NCBI GenBank assembly: GCA_035518875.1
Contig: DATIXD010000074.1
Location: 1-12,308, forward strand
Origin: DATIXD01 sp035518875
GTDB lineage: Bacteria > Pseudomonadota > Gammaproteobacteria > Methylococcales > Methylococcaceae
Reading direction: 5' to 3'
DNA length: 12,308 nucleotides
Part shown: in pieces, positions 1 to 6,185 of the stretch
Numbering within the stretch: position 1 is the stretch's first letter
Layout of the letters: each line of letters starts with the position of its first letter
Notes under the pieces: generated by a model
What the model saw: only the letters and a program-made list of their open reading frames with translations
Told to the model about the DNA's origin: nothing
Database searches by the model: none
Translations under genes and position numbers: made by a program

Positions 1-1133
1 CATTACAGATTGTCTACGAGTTTCTGAAGGCGATGGTGGCGCGCAAGGCTTCGGATTTGTTTTTGGCGGATGATTTTCCGCCCTCCATGAAAGTGCATGG
101 CAAAATGACGCCGCTCACCGCCAACAAGCTGACCGGCGAGCACACCCGAACCTTTGCCTATGCCTTGATGAACGACTATCAGCGCAATGAGTTCGAAGCC
201 ACCCAGGAGTGCAATTTCGCCATTGCGCCCGAAGGAATCGGACGCTTCCGCGTCAATATTATGGTGCAGCAAAACCAGATCACGTTGGTGCTGCGGACAA
301 TCACCACGGAAATTCCCACGCTCGAGGAGCTTCGCCTGCCCGAGATACTCAAGAATGTGGTAATGACCAAGCGCGGCCTGGTGATTCTGGTCGGGGCGAC
401 GGGATCGGGTAAGTCCACCACCCTCGCGGCCATGATCAACCATCGCAACGAGCATAGTCATGGCCACATCATTACCATTGAAGATCCGGTGGAGTACGTC
501 CACAAAAGCAAGTCGTGCCTGGTGACTCACCGTGAAGTCGGACGCGATACCAAAGATTGGATGCCCGCCCTGAAGAACACCCTGCGTCAGGCACCCGATG
601 TCATCCTGATCGGAGAAATTCGCGATCGGGAAACGATGGAATTTGCGCTCGCCTTCGCCGAAACCGGGCATTTGTGCATGGCGACCTTACACGCCAACAG
701 CGCCAATCAGGCGCTGGACCGTATAATCAACTTCTTCCCGGAAGAGCGGCGCAACCAGTTGCTGATGGATTTGTCGCTCAATATGAAGGCGTTCATATCC
801 CAGCGCCTGATTCCATCCTTGGAGGGCGGTCGCGCGGCGGCCATCGAAATCCTGTTGAACTCTCCCCTGATCGCGGAGCTGATCCTAAAAGGCGAGATCC
901 ATTCCATCAAGGAAGTGATGGCCAAGTCGCGCGAATTGGGAATGCAGACTTTCGATCAGGCGCTTTACGATCTGCAGGTCAGCGGCAAGATCAGCATGGA
1001 GGAGGCCTTGCGTAATGCGGATTCCATCAATGAGTTGAGGTTGCGCTTCAAGCTCTCCGGACAGATGGACAAAGCTCAGTCGAGCGTTTTGGCCCTGGAA
1101 GAAAAGGTCGAGGAAGACGAAACTGCAGCGTAA
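1..1133 (+). CDS. pilU: PilU-type twitching motility ATPase (5' end cut by window)
   Basis: Hexameric cytoplasmic ATPase of the PilT/PilU family, which helps PilT power retraction of type IV pili. The frame is open to the left edge: residues before the first ATG (position 33) read LQIVYEFLKA and continue the PilU N-terminal domain, so the real start lies just outside and only a few residues are missing. Numbering from the Met at 33, Walker A GATGSGKST is at 121-129, the Asp-box-like ITIEDPVEY at 147-155, Walker B VILIGEIRD at 190-198 and the His-box TGHLCMATLHAN near 211-222. The long acidic tail after the ATPase core (ending EEKVEEDETAA) and the whole-length resemblance favour PilU over PilT. 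pilT would be expected immediately upstream but is not visible. Stop is TAA at 1131-1133. PilU identity is recognised by family resemblance, not by a search. Confidence 0.92.
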   Translation, partial: LQIVYEFLKAMVARKASDLFLADDFPPSMKVHGKMTPLTANKLTGEHTRTFAYALMNDYQRNEFEATQECNFAIAPEGIGRFRVNIMVQQNQITLVLRTITTEIPTLEELRLPEILKNVVMTKRGLVILVGATGSGKSTTLAAMINHRNEHSHGHIITIEDPVEYVHKSKSCLVTHREVGRDTKDWMPALKNTLRQAPDVILIGEIRDRETMEFALAFAETGHLCMATLHANSANQALDRIINFFPEERRNQLLMDLSLNMKAFISQRLIPSLEGGRAAAIEILLNSPLIAELILKGEIHSIKEVMAKSRELGMQTFDQALYDLQVSGKISMEEALRNADSINELRLRFKLSGQMDKAQSSVLALEEKVEEDETAA

Positions 1134-1135
1134 GT

Positions 1136-1200
1136 CCCCACATCGGGGCGGACTCCAGATTGTCAATCAGCGTGCAATCTGACTGCTCGTTGGCGGAGTC
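1136..1200 (+). terminator. Possible weak terminator/hairpins after pilU
   Basis: Just after the pilU stop lies a short hairpin (CCCC 1136-1139 with GGGG 1145-1148). It is followed by a larger imperfect one: CAGATTG 1156-1162 pairs with CAATCTG 1175-1181, and outer GACTCC 1151-1156 can pair with GGAGTC 1195-1200. No T-tract follows, so intrinsic termination is uncertain; the structures may only stabilise the 3' end of pilU mRNA. Confidence 0.3.
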
Positions 1201-1254
1201 ACAATGGATCGGCAGCGATGCGAACCGTGGGCATGCTCTTTAATCTGGCGGTTT

Positions 1255-1263
1255 TGCTATCAT
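1255..1263 (+). promoter_or_regulatory. Extended -10 promoter for the UPF0149/YecA gene
   Basis: TGCTATCAT is an extended -10 element: TG, one base, then TATCAT, one mismatch from TATAAT. No good -35 is seen 16-18 bases upstream, which is usual for extended -10 promoters. Transcription would start near 1270, about 23 bases before the ATG at 1293 and downstream of the alternative ATG at 1218. Confidence 0.5.
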
Positions 1264-1292
1264 CGCGCTTTCACTACTTAAATTTAACAAAC

Positions 1293-2066
1293 ATGGCCGA
1301 CGTCACCCCAAAGACCGTAAGCGTCAATTACGACCAATTGTCTGAGTCGCTGAGTCAGGAAGAGGTTGACGAACTCGCTGAGTTCTTGGAATCCAAAGCG
1401 GAATCCGAACATTGCATGACCTTGGAAAAAGCCGACGGCTTTTTATGCGCGATTGCGGTGGGTCCAGGACCAATCCCGACTTCTGAGTGGATGCCGGTTC
1501 TCTGGGGCGGGGATGACGGCCCGGTCTTCGAATCGATCGAACAAGCTCAGCGAATCACGCAGCTGTTGCTGCGGCACTGGAATGCCGTGTTGTCTGGCGT
1601 TCGAAGAAACCCTGGCGAAACGATGGATTTCTATGTGCCCCTGATAGCCTACCCGAATGATGAAGTGCCCGAAAACGCCATGGATACGGATTTGGGTAAA
1701 GCCTGGGCAGAAGGGTTTCGAATTGGCACGTCGCTCAACGATGAGCTGTGGGATGAATGCTTCAAGGAGGAAGATGACATCTACCATTGCTTTGCGCCCA
1801 TCGTGTTGCTGGAAATGGGACAAAACCCCGATAAGCCTGACATGATCATCGACTTCGCAAAGCGCCAAGAACTGGTGATGATGTTGCCTGTCGTCGCAAA
1901 CGAGTTCTATCGCTACTGGCGCGAATACGAAAAGCGCGAGCATCAACCCCTACCAATGAATCAACCATACCGTGCAACGCCCAAACTCGGTCGCAACGAC
2001 CCTTGCCCCTGTGGCAGTGGCAAGAGATTCAAGAAATGCTGTGGGTCTGGTGTATCCCTGCATTGA
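1293..2066 (+). CDS. UPF0149/YecA family protein with C-terminal SEC-C motif
   Basis: A 257-residue cytoplasmic protein of the YecA branch of the UPF0149 (YgfB/YecA) family. The helical UPF0149 domain spans about residues 14-190 and contains the typical stretch MTLEKADGFLCAIAVGPGPI (42-61). The C-terminus carries a SEC-C zinc-binding motif, GRNDPCPCGSGKRFKKCC (233-250), with ligands C238, C240, C249 and C250; the same motif closes SecA. The function of YecA-type proteins is not firmly established, and a link to the SecA/ribosome region is suggested only by the shared motif. The ATG at 1293 is chosen because an extended -10 element at 1255-1263 would start transcription after the earlier in-frame ATG at 1218. 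The extra 25 residues from that ATG do not look like family sequence. The Shine-Dalgarno sequence is weak. The gene appears monocistronic. Confidence 0.88.
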   Translation: MADVTPKTVSVNYDQLSESLSQEEVDELAEFLESKAESEHCMTLEKADGFLCAIAVGPGPIPTSEWMPVLWGGDDGPVFESIEQAQRITQLLLRHWNAVLSGVRRNPGETMDFYVPLIAYPNDEVPENAMDTDLGKAWAEGFRIGTSLNDELWDECFKEEDDIYHCFAPIVLLEMGQNPDKPDMIIDFAKRQELVMMLPVVANEFYRYWREYEKREHQPLPMNQPYRATPKLGRNDPCPCGSGKRFKKCCGSGVSLH

Positions 2067-2083
2067 GGCATTGACCATTCTCT

Positions 2084-2464
2084 TCAATGCTTCGACGTGG
2101 CCATCAGCACCCGATCGGCCAAATAAGATTTCCATTCAACTTCATGGCAATCAGTCCATTCAATGGCTCGGACGTCTATTACCTCGTCATTGCCGTCTTC
2201 TGCCGCGATGACACCGCTGTGATCCTTCGATAACCGTTTCACCACCATAAATGGATCATTCAAGGAAATCATTTCGGTTGCGGCAATGTCGGGAAACTCC
2301 CGCTCCAGACGGTTCGTATTGACCTTAAACACAGCTATACGGGCCGAACGGTTGGGTAGTTCCGCAAACAGCCTGGTCTGTTTATCCAAAGGGAGTCGAT
2401 GATGCCAACCATGGAAACCTATTACATCCCGGGTTTTGCTGAACCCGTCAGCTCCCTCAGTCAT
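2084..2464 (-). CDS. Hypothetical protein, possibly a 5'-truncated remnant
   Basis: A minus-strand frame of up to 126 codons fills the space between the YecA gene and the hemolysin III gene. The C-terminal ~95 residues look protein-like: mixed acidic/hydrophobic composition, segments such as RLEREFPDIAATEMISLND and a tidy ending DRVLMATSKH. Third-position GC is about 60 percent, lower than in the neighbours. I recognise no family. The start is doubtful: the ATG at 2464 has no Shine-Dalgarno sequence and would make the gene overlap the first 63 bases of the hemolysin III gene head-to-head. A TTG near 2389 also lacks a ribosome-binding site. The reading could be the 3' remnant of a gene whose 5' end was lost when the hemolysin III gene was joined here, or a chance frame. 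It ends convergently 17 bases from the YecA stop. Confidence 0.33.
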   Translation of the reverse strand: MTEGADGFSKTRDVIGFHGWHHRLPLDKQTRLFAELPNRSARIAVFKVNTNRLEREFPDIAATEMISLNDPFMVVKRLSKDHSGVIAAEDGNDEVIDVRAIEWTDCHEVEWKSYLADRVLMATSKH

Positions 2465-3085
2465 TTGTTGAGCGCAGGGATTTTTGCAGTCATGGGATTC
2501 TTCCTGCTGCGCCGGGGTAGGGGAAGCGCTGCCCGCCTATTTGCCTTGGGGATATTCGTCTTTAGCTGCGTTTTCCTGCTGTCCATGAGCGGCGTTTACC
2601 ATCTGCTCACGCCAGGCGGCGGCGGTCACCAGGTGTTGCAACGGCTGGATCATGCCGCGATTTTCGCCCTGATCGCCGGCAGTTTCACCCCGGTCCATTC
2701 GATTCTGTTCACGGGCTGGGGGCGTTGGGGCGTGTTGTTGTTGATCTGGGTCTTGGCGACGACGGGCATCACACTCAAGGTCATCTTCTTCGACGACATC
2801 CCCGAGTGGCTAGGCTTGATATCATACCTGGGGCTTGGCTGGATCGGTCTGGCATCGGGCATTACGCTTTGGCGCCGCTACGGCACCGGTTTGGTCAGGC
2901 CCTTAGTCTACAGTGGTCTGTCTTACACATTCGGGGGCCTGCTGGAATTCCTCCGGATGCCGGTATTGATCCCCGGCGTGATTGGGCCCCACGAGTTACT
3001 GCATTTCGGAGTACTGGCAGGGATCGGCTTTCATTTCCGGTTTCTGTTCGGCATACTGGATCGGGCTGTCCCTTGCGAGTCCTAA
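2402..3085 (+). CDS. Hemolysin III / PAQR-family seven-helix membrane protein
   Basis: A 227-residue integral inner-membrane protein of the hemolysin III (YqfA/TrhA, PAQR-related) family, with about seven hydrophobic helices. The putative zinc-site residues of the superfamily are present: SxxxH in helix 2 (S63 to H67, in SMSGVYH), the Asp of RLDHA (D83) and the late HxxxH (H197, H201 in GPHELLH). Bacterial members have been tied to membrane energy or lipid homeostasis; true haemolytic activity is not implied. Two adjacent ATGs stand at 2399 and 2402. GGGAG at 2391-2395 is 3 bases from the first and 6 from the second, so 2402 is preferred; a third ATG at 2411 is too far. The gene is convergent with the RRM gene downstream, with a strong hairpin between them. 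Confidence 0.85.
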   Translation: MPTMETYYIPGFAEPVSSLSHLLSAGIFAVMGFFLLRRGRGSAARLFALGIFVFSCVFLLSMSGVYHLLTPGGGGHQVLQRLDHAAIFALIAGSFTPVHSILFTGWGRWGVLLLIWVLATTGITLKVIFFDDIPEWLGLISYLGLGWIGLASGITLWRRYGTGLVRPLVYSGLSYTFGGLLEFLRMPVLIPGVIGPHELLHFGVLAGIGFHFRFLFGILDRAVPCES

Positions 3086-3158
3086 CTACCATTCCCGTCG
3101 CGAGCACTGCAATAGCAAAAAGGTCGCTTGCGCGAGTCGGCCTCTTCAATTCAATTGC

Positions 3159-3186
3159 GGCCCCGAGTAGGGCGCTACTCGGGGCC
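3159..3186. terminator. Perfect 12-bp hairpin between convergent genes
   Basis: GGCCCCGAGTAG (3159-3170) and CTACTCGGGGCC (3175-3186) form a perfect 12-bp stem with a GGCG loop. It lies 73 bases after the hemolysin III stop and 16 bases after the stop of the convergent RRM gene. No T-run follows on either strand, so it may act as a bidirectional, Rho-assisted or mRNA-stabilising 3' hairpin rather than a classic intrinsic terminator. Confidence 0.6.
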
Positions 3187-3202
3187 CCACCTCCGGTGGC
3201 TT

Positions 3203-3514
3203 CTAATACCGGCGTCCACCGCCGAAACCACCCCGACCGCCGCCAAAGCTGCCGCCGGATTTTTCTTCGCGCGGGCGGGCTTCGTTGACGGTCAAATTGC
3301 GCCCTTCGAAATCCTTACCGTGCAAGGCGGAGATGGCGGCCTGAGCACCCTGATCGTTGCTCATTTCGACGAAACCGAAGCCTTTGGAGCGGCCGGTATC
3401 GCGATCCATAATGACGTTCGCGGACTCGACCGCGCCATACGCTGCGAACATTTCTTCCAGCTCACGGTTGCCTATGGTGTAGCTCAGGTTGCCAACATAC
3501 AATTTCTTGCTCAT
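3203..3514 (-). CDS. RRM-type RNA-binding protein with Gly/Arg-rich tail
   Basis: A 103-residue cytoplasmic single-RRM protein of the kind seen in cyanobacteria and many proteobacteria. The RRM covers about residues 3-80: RNP2 is LYVGNL (5-10) and RNP1 is KGFGFVEM (44-51), with both aromatic RNA-stacking phenylalanines present. From about residue 87 the tail is nearly all Gly, Arg and Phe (GGSFGGGRGGFGGGRRY), as in eukaryotic and cyanobacterial glycine-rich RNA-binding proteins. Such proteins are often cold-inducible RNA chaperones; that role here is inference. AGGAG (complement of 3521-3525) lies 6 bases before the ATG. It is the last gene of the rhlE-RRM-RRM cluster, 61 bases after the other RRM gene, and ends next to the 3159-3186 hairpin. 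Confidence 0.92.
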   Translation of the reverse strand: MSKKLYVGNLSYTIGNRELEEMFAAYGAVESANVIMDRDTGRSKGFGFVEMSNDQGAQAAISALHGKDFEGRNLTVNEARPREEKSGGSFGGGRGGFGGGRRY

Positions 3515-3575
3515 GAAAAACTCCTAAAAGATGAAAAGATAGAAAAAAGACAGTTGCCGATCGATTGATCAGCCG

Positions 3576-3845
3576 TTAACGACGCCTTCTGCCGCCGCTC
3601 CGCCCACGGGGACGCTCTTCGTTGACGCGAAGACAGTTGCCGCGTAGCGTGTGCCCGTTCAGGGCACTGATCGCGGCTCGGGCCTCGTGGCCCTCCATTT
3701 CGATGAAGCCGAAACCGCGGCAGCGACCGCTAAAGAGGTCGCGCGCCAGTTCCATCGAGCGCACCCGCCCGTGCTCGGCAAACAACTCGGTGAATTCTTT
3801 TTCGGTGAGGTCGGCGGGTAAATTGCCGGCATAGATTCGCAGCAT
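3576..3845 (-). CDS. RRM-type RNA-binding protein with basic Arg-rich tail
   Basis: An 89-residue single-RRM protein. RNP2 is IYAGNL (4-9) and RNP1 is RGFGFIEM (43-50); the fold ends near residue 78 and a short arginine-rich tail (GRSGGRRRR) follows. It is a clear paralogue of the RRM protein encoded just downstream: the same ALxG...L.VNE.RPR arrangement recurs, but the tail is basic rather than Gly/Phe-rich, so the two may differ in RNA affinity or partners. AGGAG (complement of 3853-3857) lies 7 bases before the ATG. It starts 33 bases after the rhlE stop, which supports co-transcription with the helicase. A role in RNA folding or decay together with RhlE is inference from the family and the gene order. 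Confidence 0.9.
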   Translation of the reverse strand: MLRIYAGNLPADLTEKEFTELFAEHGRVRSMELARDLFSGRCRGFGFIEMEGHEARAAISALNGHTLRGNCLRVNEERPRGRSGGRRRR

Positions 3846-3878
3846 GGTATTTCTCCTACGGTAGAAACGATCGCGGTG

Positions 3879-5126
3879 CTAAGAGGCGCGGCGTTGTGAG
3901 CTTGTTGCGCCGTGCCGTCGCGCGGCAGTAGACCCGCTTGGCTGAGGTGTCCGCGGCGGCGTCCGCTCTGCTTTCACCGCCGACAGGATTTCCGCGGGCA
4001 CCGGATGGGCCGGCAATTTTCGGCCCAGCAGGCGCTCGATGTCCCGCAATTGCCGGGCCTCGTCCGTGCATACCAGCGATACCGCTTCGCCACCGGCGCC
4101 CGCGCGACCAGTCCGGCCAATGCGGTGTACGTAATCCGCGGGAACATTCGGTAGCTCGTAATTCACCACATGCGGCAGTTGCTGGATGTCGAGGCCGCGT
4201 GCCGCGATGTCGGTGGCGACCAGCACTTGCACCCGATTGGCTTTGAAGTCACTGAGAGCACGGGCCCGTACGGACTGGCTCTTGTTACCGTGAATCACGG
4301 CGACCTGAAAACCGTTCCGGCCGAGTTGGTCCGCGAGTCGGTCGGCGCCGTGTTTGGTTCGTGCGAAAACGAGGGTTTGGCCCCAGCGCCCCCGGCCCAG
4401 GAAGTGGGCGAGTAGCGCGTGCTTTCCGGCCTTCGGGACGTGATAAACACATTGGCTGATCCGTTCCGCCGGTGCGTTGCGCGGTGCGACGTCGATGCTC
4501 AGGGGGTTGTGCAGAAGCCCCGCCGCGAGCTCACGGATATCCTCCGAGAAGGTTGCCGAAAAGAGCAGGTTCTGGCGGACTTTCGGCAGCAATCCCAGTA
4601 TGCGTTTGATGTCATGGATAAAACCCATGTCGAGCATGCGGTCGGCTTCATCCAGCACGAGAAAACCGATTTTCGCCAGGTTGGCGCGACGCTGGCCAAC
4701 GAGGTCGAGCAACCGTCCGGGCGTTGCGATCAGGAGATCGATACCGCGGCGTAGAGCATCCACCTGAGGCTGCAGACCGACGCCGCCGAAGACGACCGCG
4801 GCCCGGGTCTCGGTGTACTGGCCATAGACGCGCACGCTTTCGCTGACTTGTGCGGCGAGTTCGCGGGTCGGCACCAGCACCAAGGCTCGCGGGGCTCGTC
4901 CGGCGTGCGGTCGGTCCTTAGCCTGGGCGCCATCTTCCAGGCGCTGTAGCAGAGGCAGGGTGAAAGCGGCGGTCTTGCCGGTACCGGTCTGAGCCGCAGC
5001 CAGCAAGTCGCGGCCGTCCAGTACGGCCGGGATGGCTGCCGATTGAATGGGCGTGGGGCACGTGTAGCCTTGTTCGGCGACGGCGCGCAAGAGAGCCTTG
5101 GAAAGGCCGAGAGAAGTAAAAGCCAT
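3879..5126 (-). CDS. rhlE: DEAD-box ATP-dependent RNA helicase, RhlE type
   Basis: A 415-residue cytoplasmic DEAD-box RNA helicase that unwinds short RNA duplexes using ATP, in ribosome assembly or mRNA decay. All core motifs are intact: Q motif around F3 and PTPIQ (24-28), motif I AQTGTGKT (45-52), Ia PTREL (86-90), GG (114-115), Ib TPGR (135-138), II DEAD (159-162), III SAT (190-192), IV VFART (253-257), V ATDIAARGLD (304-313) and VI HRIGRTGR (334-341). The tail after about residue 370 is short, basic and low in complexity, as in RhlE and unlike DeaD/CsdA or DbpA, which carry a folded C-terminal RNA-binding domain. Here two separate RRM proteins are encoded directly downstream. CCAGGA (complement of 5135-5140) lies about 8 bases before the ATG. 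The leader back to the candidate promoter is about 210 bases, reminiscent of cold-shock mRNAs. Confidence 0.93.
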   Translation of the reverse strand: MAFTSLGLSKALLRAVAEQGYTCPTPIQSAAIPAVLDGRDLLAAAQTGTGKTAAFTLPLLQRLEDGAQAKDRPHAGRAPRALVLVPTRELAAQVSESVRVYGQYTETRAAVVFGGVGLQPQVDALRRGIDLLIATPGRLLDLVGQRRANLAKIGFLVLDEADRMLDMGFIHDIKRILGLLPKVRQNLLFSATFSEDIRELAAGLLHNPLSIDVAPRNAPAERISQCVYHVPKAGKHALLAHFLGRGRWGQTLVFARTKHGADRLADQLGRNGFQVAVIHGNKSQSVRARALSDFKANRVQVLVATDIAARGLDIQQLPHVVNYELPNVPADYVHRIGRTGRAGAGGEAVSLVCTDEARQLRDIERLLGRKLPAHPVPAEILSAVKAERTPPRTPQPSGSTAARRHGATSSQRRAS

Positions 5127-5337
5127 GTAGTTTTTCCTGGCTCGCGACTACCGCGACGAGCGCGGCATCGGTCTTTGGCGAGAGCACGTAGGTTGGAATG
5201 ACCACAGGGTGGGCCAAAAGACACACCGCGTGCGGTTTGACAGGAGGCGGCGGGGACTAGCAGGTGCCGGAAGGCATTAACTGAAAGGGAACTACCGTAT
5301 CCTCGGGGCGAAGACCGATCTTGCACCGCGACAAACT
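5127..5337 (-). promoter_or_regulatory. Long untranslated leader of the rhlE cluster
   Basis: About 210 bases lie between the inferred transcription start and the rhlE ATG, with no convincing ORF. Next to the Shine-Dalgarno sequence two GC-rich hairpins compete for the same bases. TCGCG (5142-5146) pairs with CGCGA (5152-5156), and CCGCG (5151-5155) pairs with CGCGG (5161-5165); only one can form at a time. Long structured leaders are typical of cold-shock and autoregulated RNA-helicase mRNAs. Regulation here is inference. Confidence 0.35.
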
Positions 5338-5343
5338 GAGGAA

Positions 5344-5372
5344 ACCATACGCCGAGTTCTCGGGATTGTCTA
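5344..5372 (-). promoter_or_regulatory. Candidate sigma70 promoter for rhlE and the RRM genes
   Basis: Read on the minus strand, TAGACA (5367-5372; one mismatch to TTGACA) is followed after exactly 17 bases by TATGGT (5344-5349; two mismatches to TATAAT). This is the best -35/-10 pair I find upstream of rhlE and predicts a start near 5337. Confidence 0.45.
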
Positions 5373-5691
5373 GTGTTTGTACTCTCTTGCGGGGCTAGAG
5401 CCCGGGAATTTGTCACTGGCCTTGGAGTGTGTTAGGTTGCCGTGGCCGGATTAAGCCGATCAACGGCTTGTAAGGGCTTTGTCCCGCACTGGGCGCTTTC
5501 CCGGTTGCCGACTTCTTCCTGAAGTCGGCGGCCGCTATCTTGGTTGGTTCCCCAAACCGCGTCCGACGCGGCCGGAACGCGGCATGTACTTACGATTCGG
5601 CTCTTCGCAACAGGGAGGTGGCTGGACGTAAGCTCGAATTCGATACGCTGCAAAACATTGCCGTTCGATGAGGTTCCCGAGGGCAAGTCTA
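5373..5691. other. Gene-poor stretch with small hairpins
   Basis: I see no convincing gene here. Two short perfect hairpins stand out: AAGCCG/CGGCTT (5453-5458 with 5464-5469) and GCCGACTTC/GAAGTCGGC (5507-5515 with 5521-5529, 5-base loop). Neither is followed by a T-run. The open frames crossing it lack ribosome-binding sites and protein-like character. The stretch separates the minus-strand rhlE cluster from the plus-strand zinc-ribbon ORF. Confidence 0.4.
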
Positions 5692-5979
5692 ATGGCGATC
5701 CAGACTCCAGAGGTTGAGATGCTATCTACAAGCTTAACACCCCACAACCCCTCGCTTACGGCGAGCAATTTTCAGCAAACGTGTGGTTTTTGCGGGTGCG
5801 TGTTCCGTGTGGACATCACCTGGCGGATATCCTATTCCTACAAGGGCGCACATGACACCCAAGCCTATGCTTGTCCTGAATGTCGGCGCGACTGCCGAAT
5901 CAGAACGTCGACCACGCCGCAGGTTACTTTGATTTCAAAACGTACCGACGGCCGCACAGGTCCATTTCCGCATAATTGA
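5692..5979 (+). CDS. Small hypothetical protein with CxxC...CxxC zinc ribbon
   Basis: A 95-residue protein I cannot assign to a named family. It has a zinc-ribbon-like arrangement, CGFC (C31, C34) and CPEC (C61, C64), spaced by 26 residues, with extra cysteines at 36 and 68. Between the knuckles lies an aromatic beta-like stretch (DITWRISYSYKG). There is no signal peptide or membrane segment, so it is probably cytoplasmic and may bind nucleic acid or a protein partner; that is inference. GAGGG at 5679-5683 stands 8 bases before the ATG at 5692, which is why that start is preferred. The ATG at 5719 also has an AGAGG 5 bases upstream and would give an 86-residue product, while the one at 5668 has no ribosome-binding site. 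It is flanked by non-coding DNA and an IS remnant and belongs to no obvious operon. Confidence 0.6.
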   Translation: MAIQTPEVEMLSTSLTPHNPSLTASNFQQTCGFCGCVFRVDITWRISYSYKGAHDTQAYACPECRRDCRIRTSTTPQVTLISKRTDGRTGPFPHN

Positions 5980-6116
5980 AATCGGGCCCCGCTCGAACTC
6001 AGCCCGCAACTCGATGACGGGGTTGAAACCGCCGTTCGGCGTTATCACGGCAAAGAGCCTGCCCACCTTTTGGCTGGAATGAGTACGGGCTTTACGGTGA
6101 AAACCCCACCAAGCTC
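5980..6116. other. Non-coding spacer beside the IS remnant
   Basis: No supported gene, promoter or strong hairpin is seen between the zinc-ribbon ORF and the presumed IS end at about 6117. All frames are short or interrupted. Confidence 0.3.
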
Positions 6117-6185
6117 CTGAAAATCGGGGGCAGAGTCCTTTCCAATGCAGAGATGAGCCTGAAGGCGGGTCGAGGCGGAGCCTCT
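6117..6185. mobile_element. Putative terminal segment of a decayed insertion sequence
   Basis: The 70 bases after the transposase stop contain CTGAAAATCGGGGGCAGAGT near 6117-6136, which resembles the terminal repeat I associate with insertion sequences carrying this integrase-core transposase type. The opposite end is absent from the window, so the repeat cannot be confirmed and the boundary is approximate. Confidence 0.35.

Noticed and set aside
2325..2342. TTGACC followed by TATACG before the hemolysin III gene as a promoter
   Set aside because: Spacing is only 11 bases, too short for a sigma70 promoter.
3128..3568. Plus-strand frame of 146 codons opposite the Gly-tailed RRM gene
   Set aside because: Antisense shadow: the minus strand encodes an intact RRM with RNP1 and RNP2 and a strong Shine-Dalgarno sequence.
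5167..5319. Inverted repeat ATCGGTCTT (5167-5175) with AAGACCGAT (5311-5319) in the rhlE leader
   Set aside because: Only 9 bp separated by about 135 bases; could be chance in GC-rich DNA.
4730..5416. Long minus-strand frame overlapping the start of rhlE
   Set aside because: It is an alternate frame of the rhlE 5' region; the real frame has all helicase motifs.
5507..5529. Perfect 9-bp hairpin considered as an intrinsic terminator
   Set aside because: No T-run on either strand and no gene ends near it.
5432..5768. Overlapping minus-strand open frames (77-84 codons) upstream of the zinc-ribbon gene
   Set aside because: No ribosome-binding site, no domain, low-complexity composition; better described as non-coding DNA with small hairpins.
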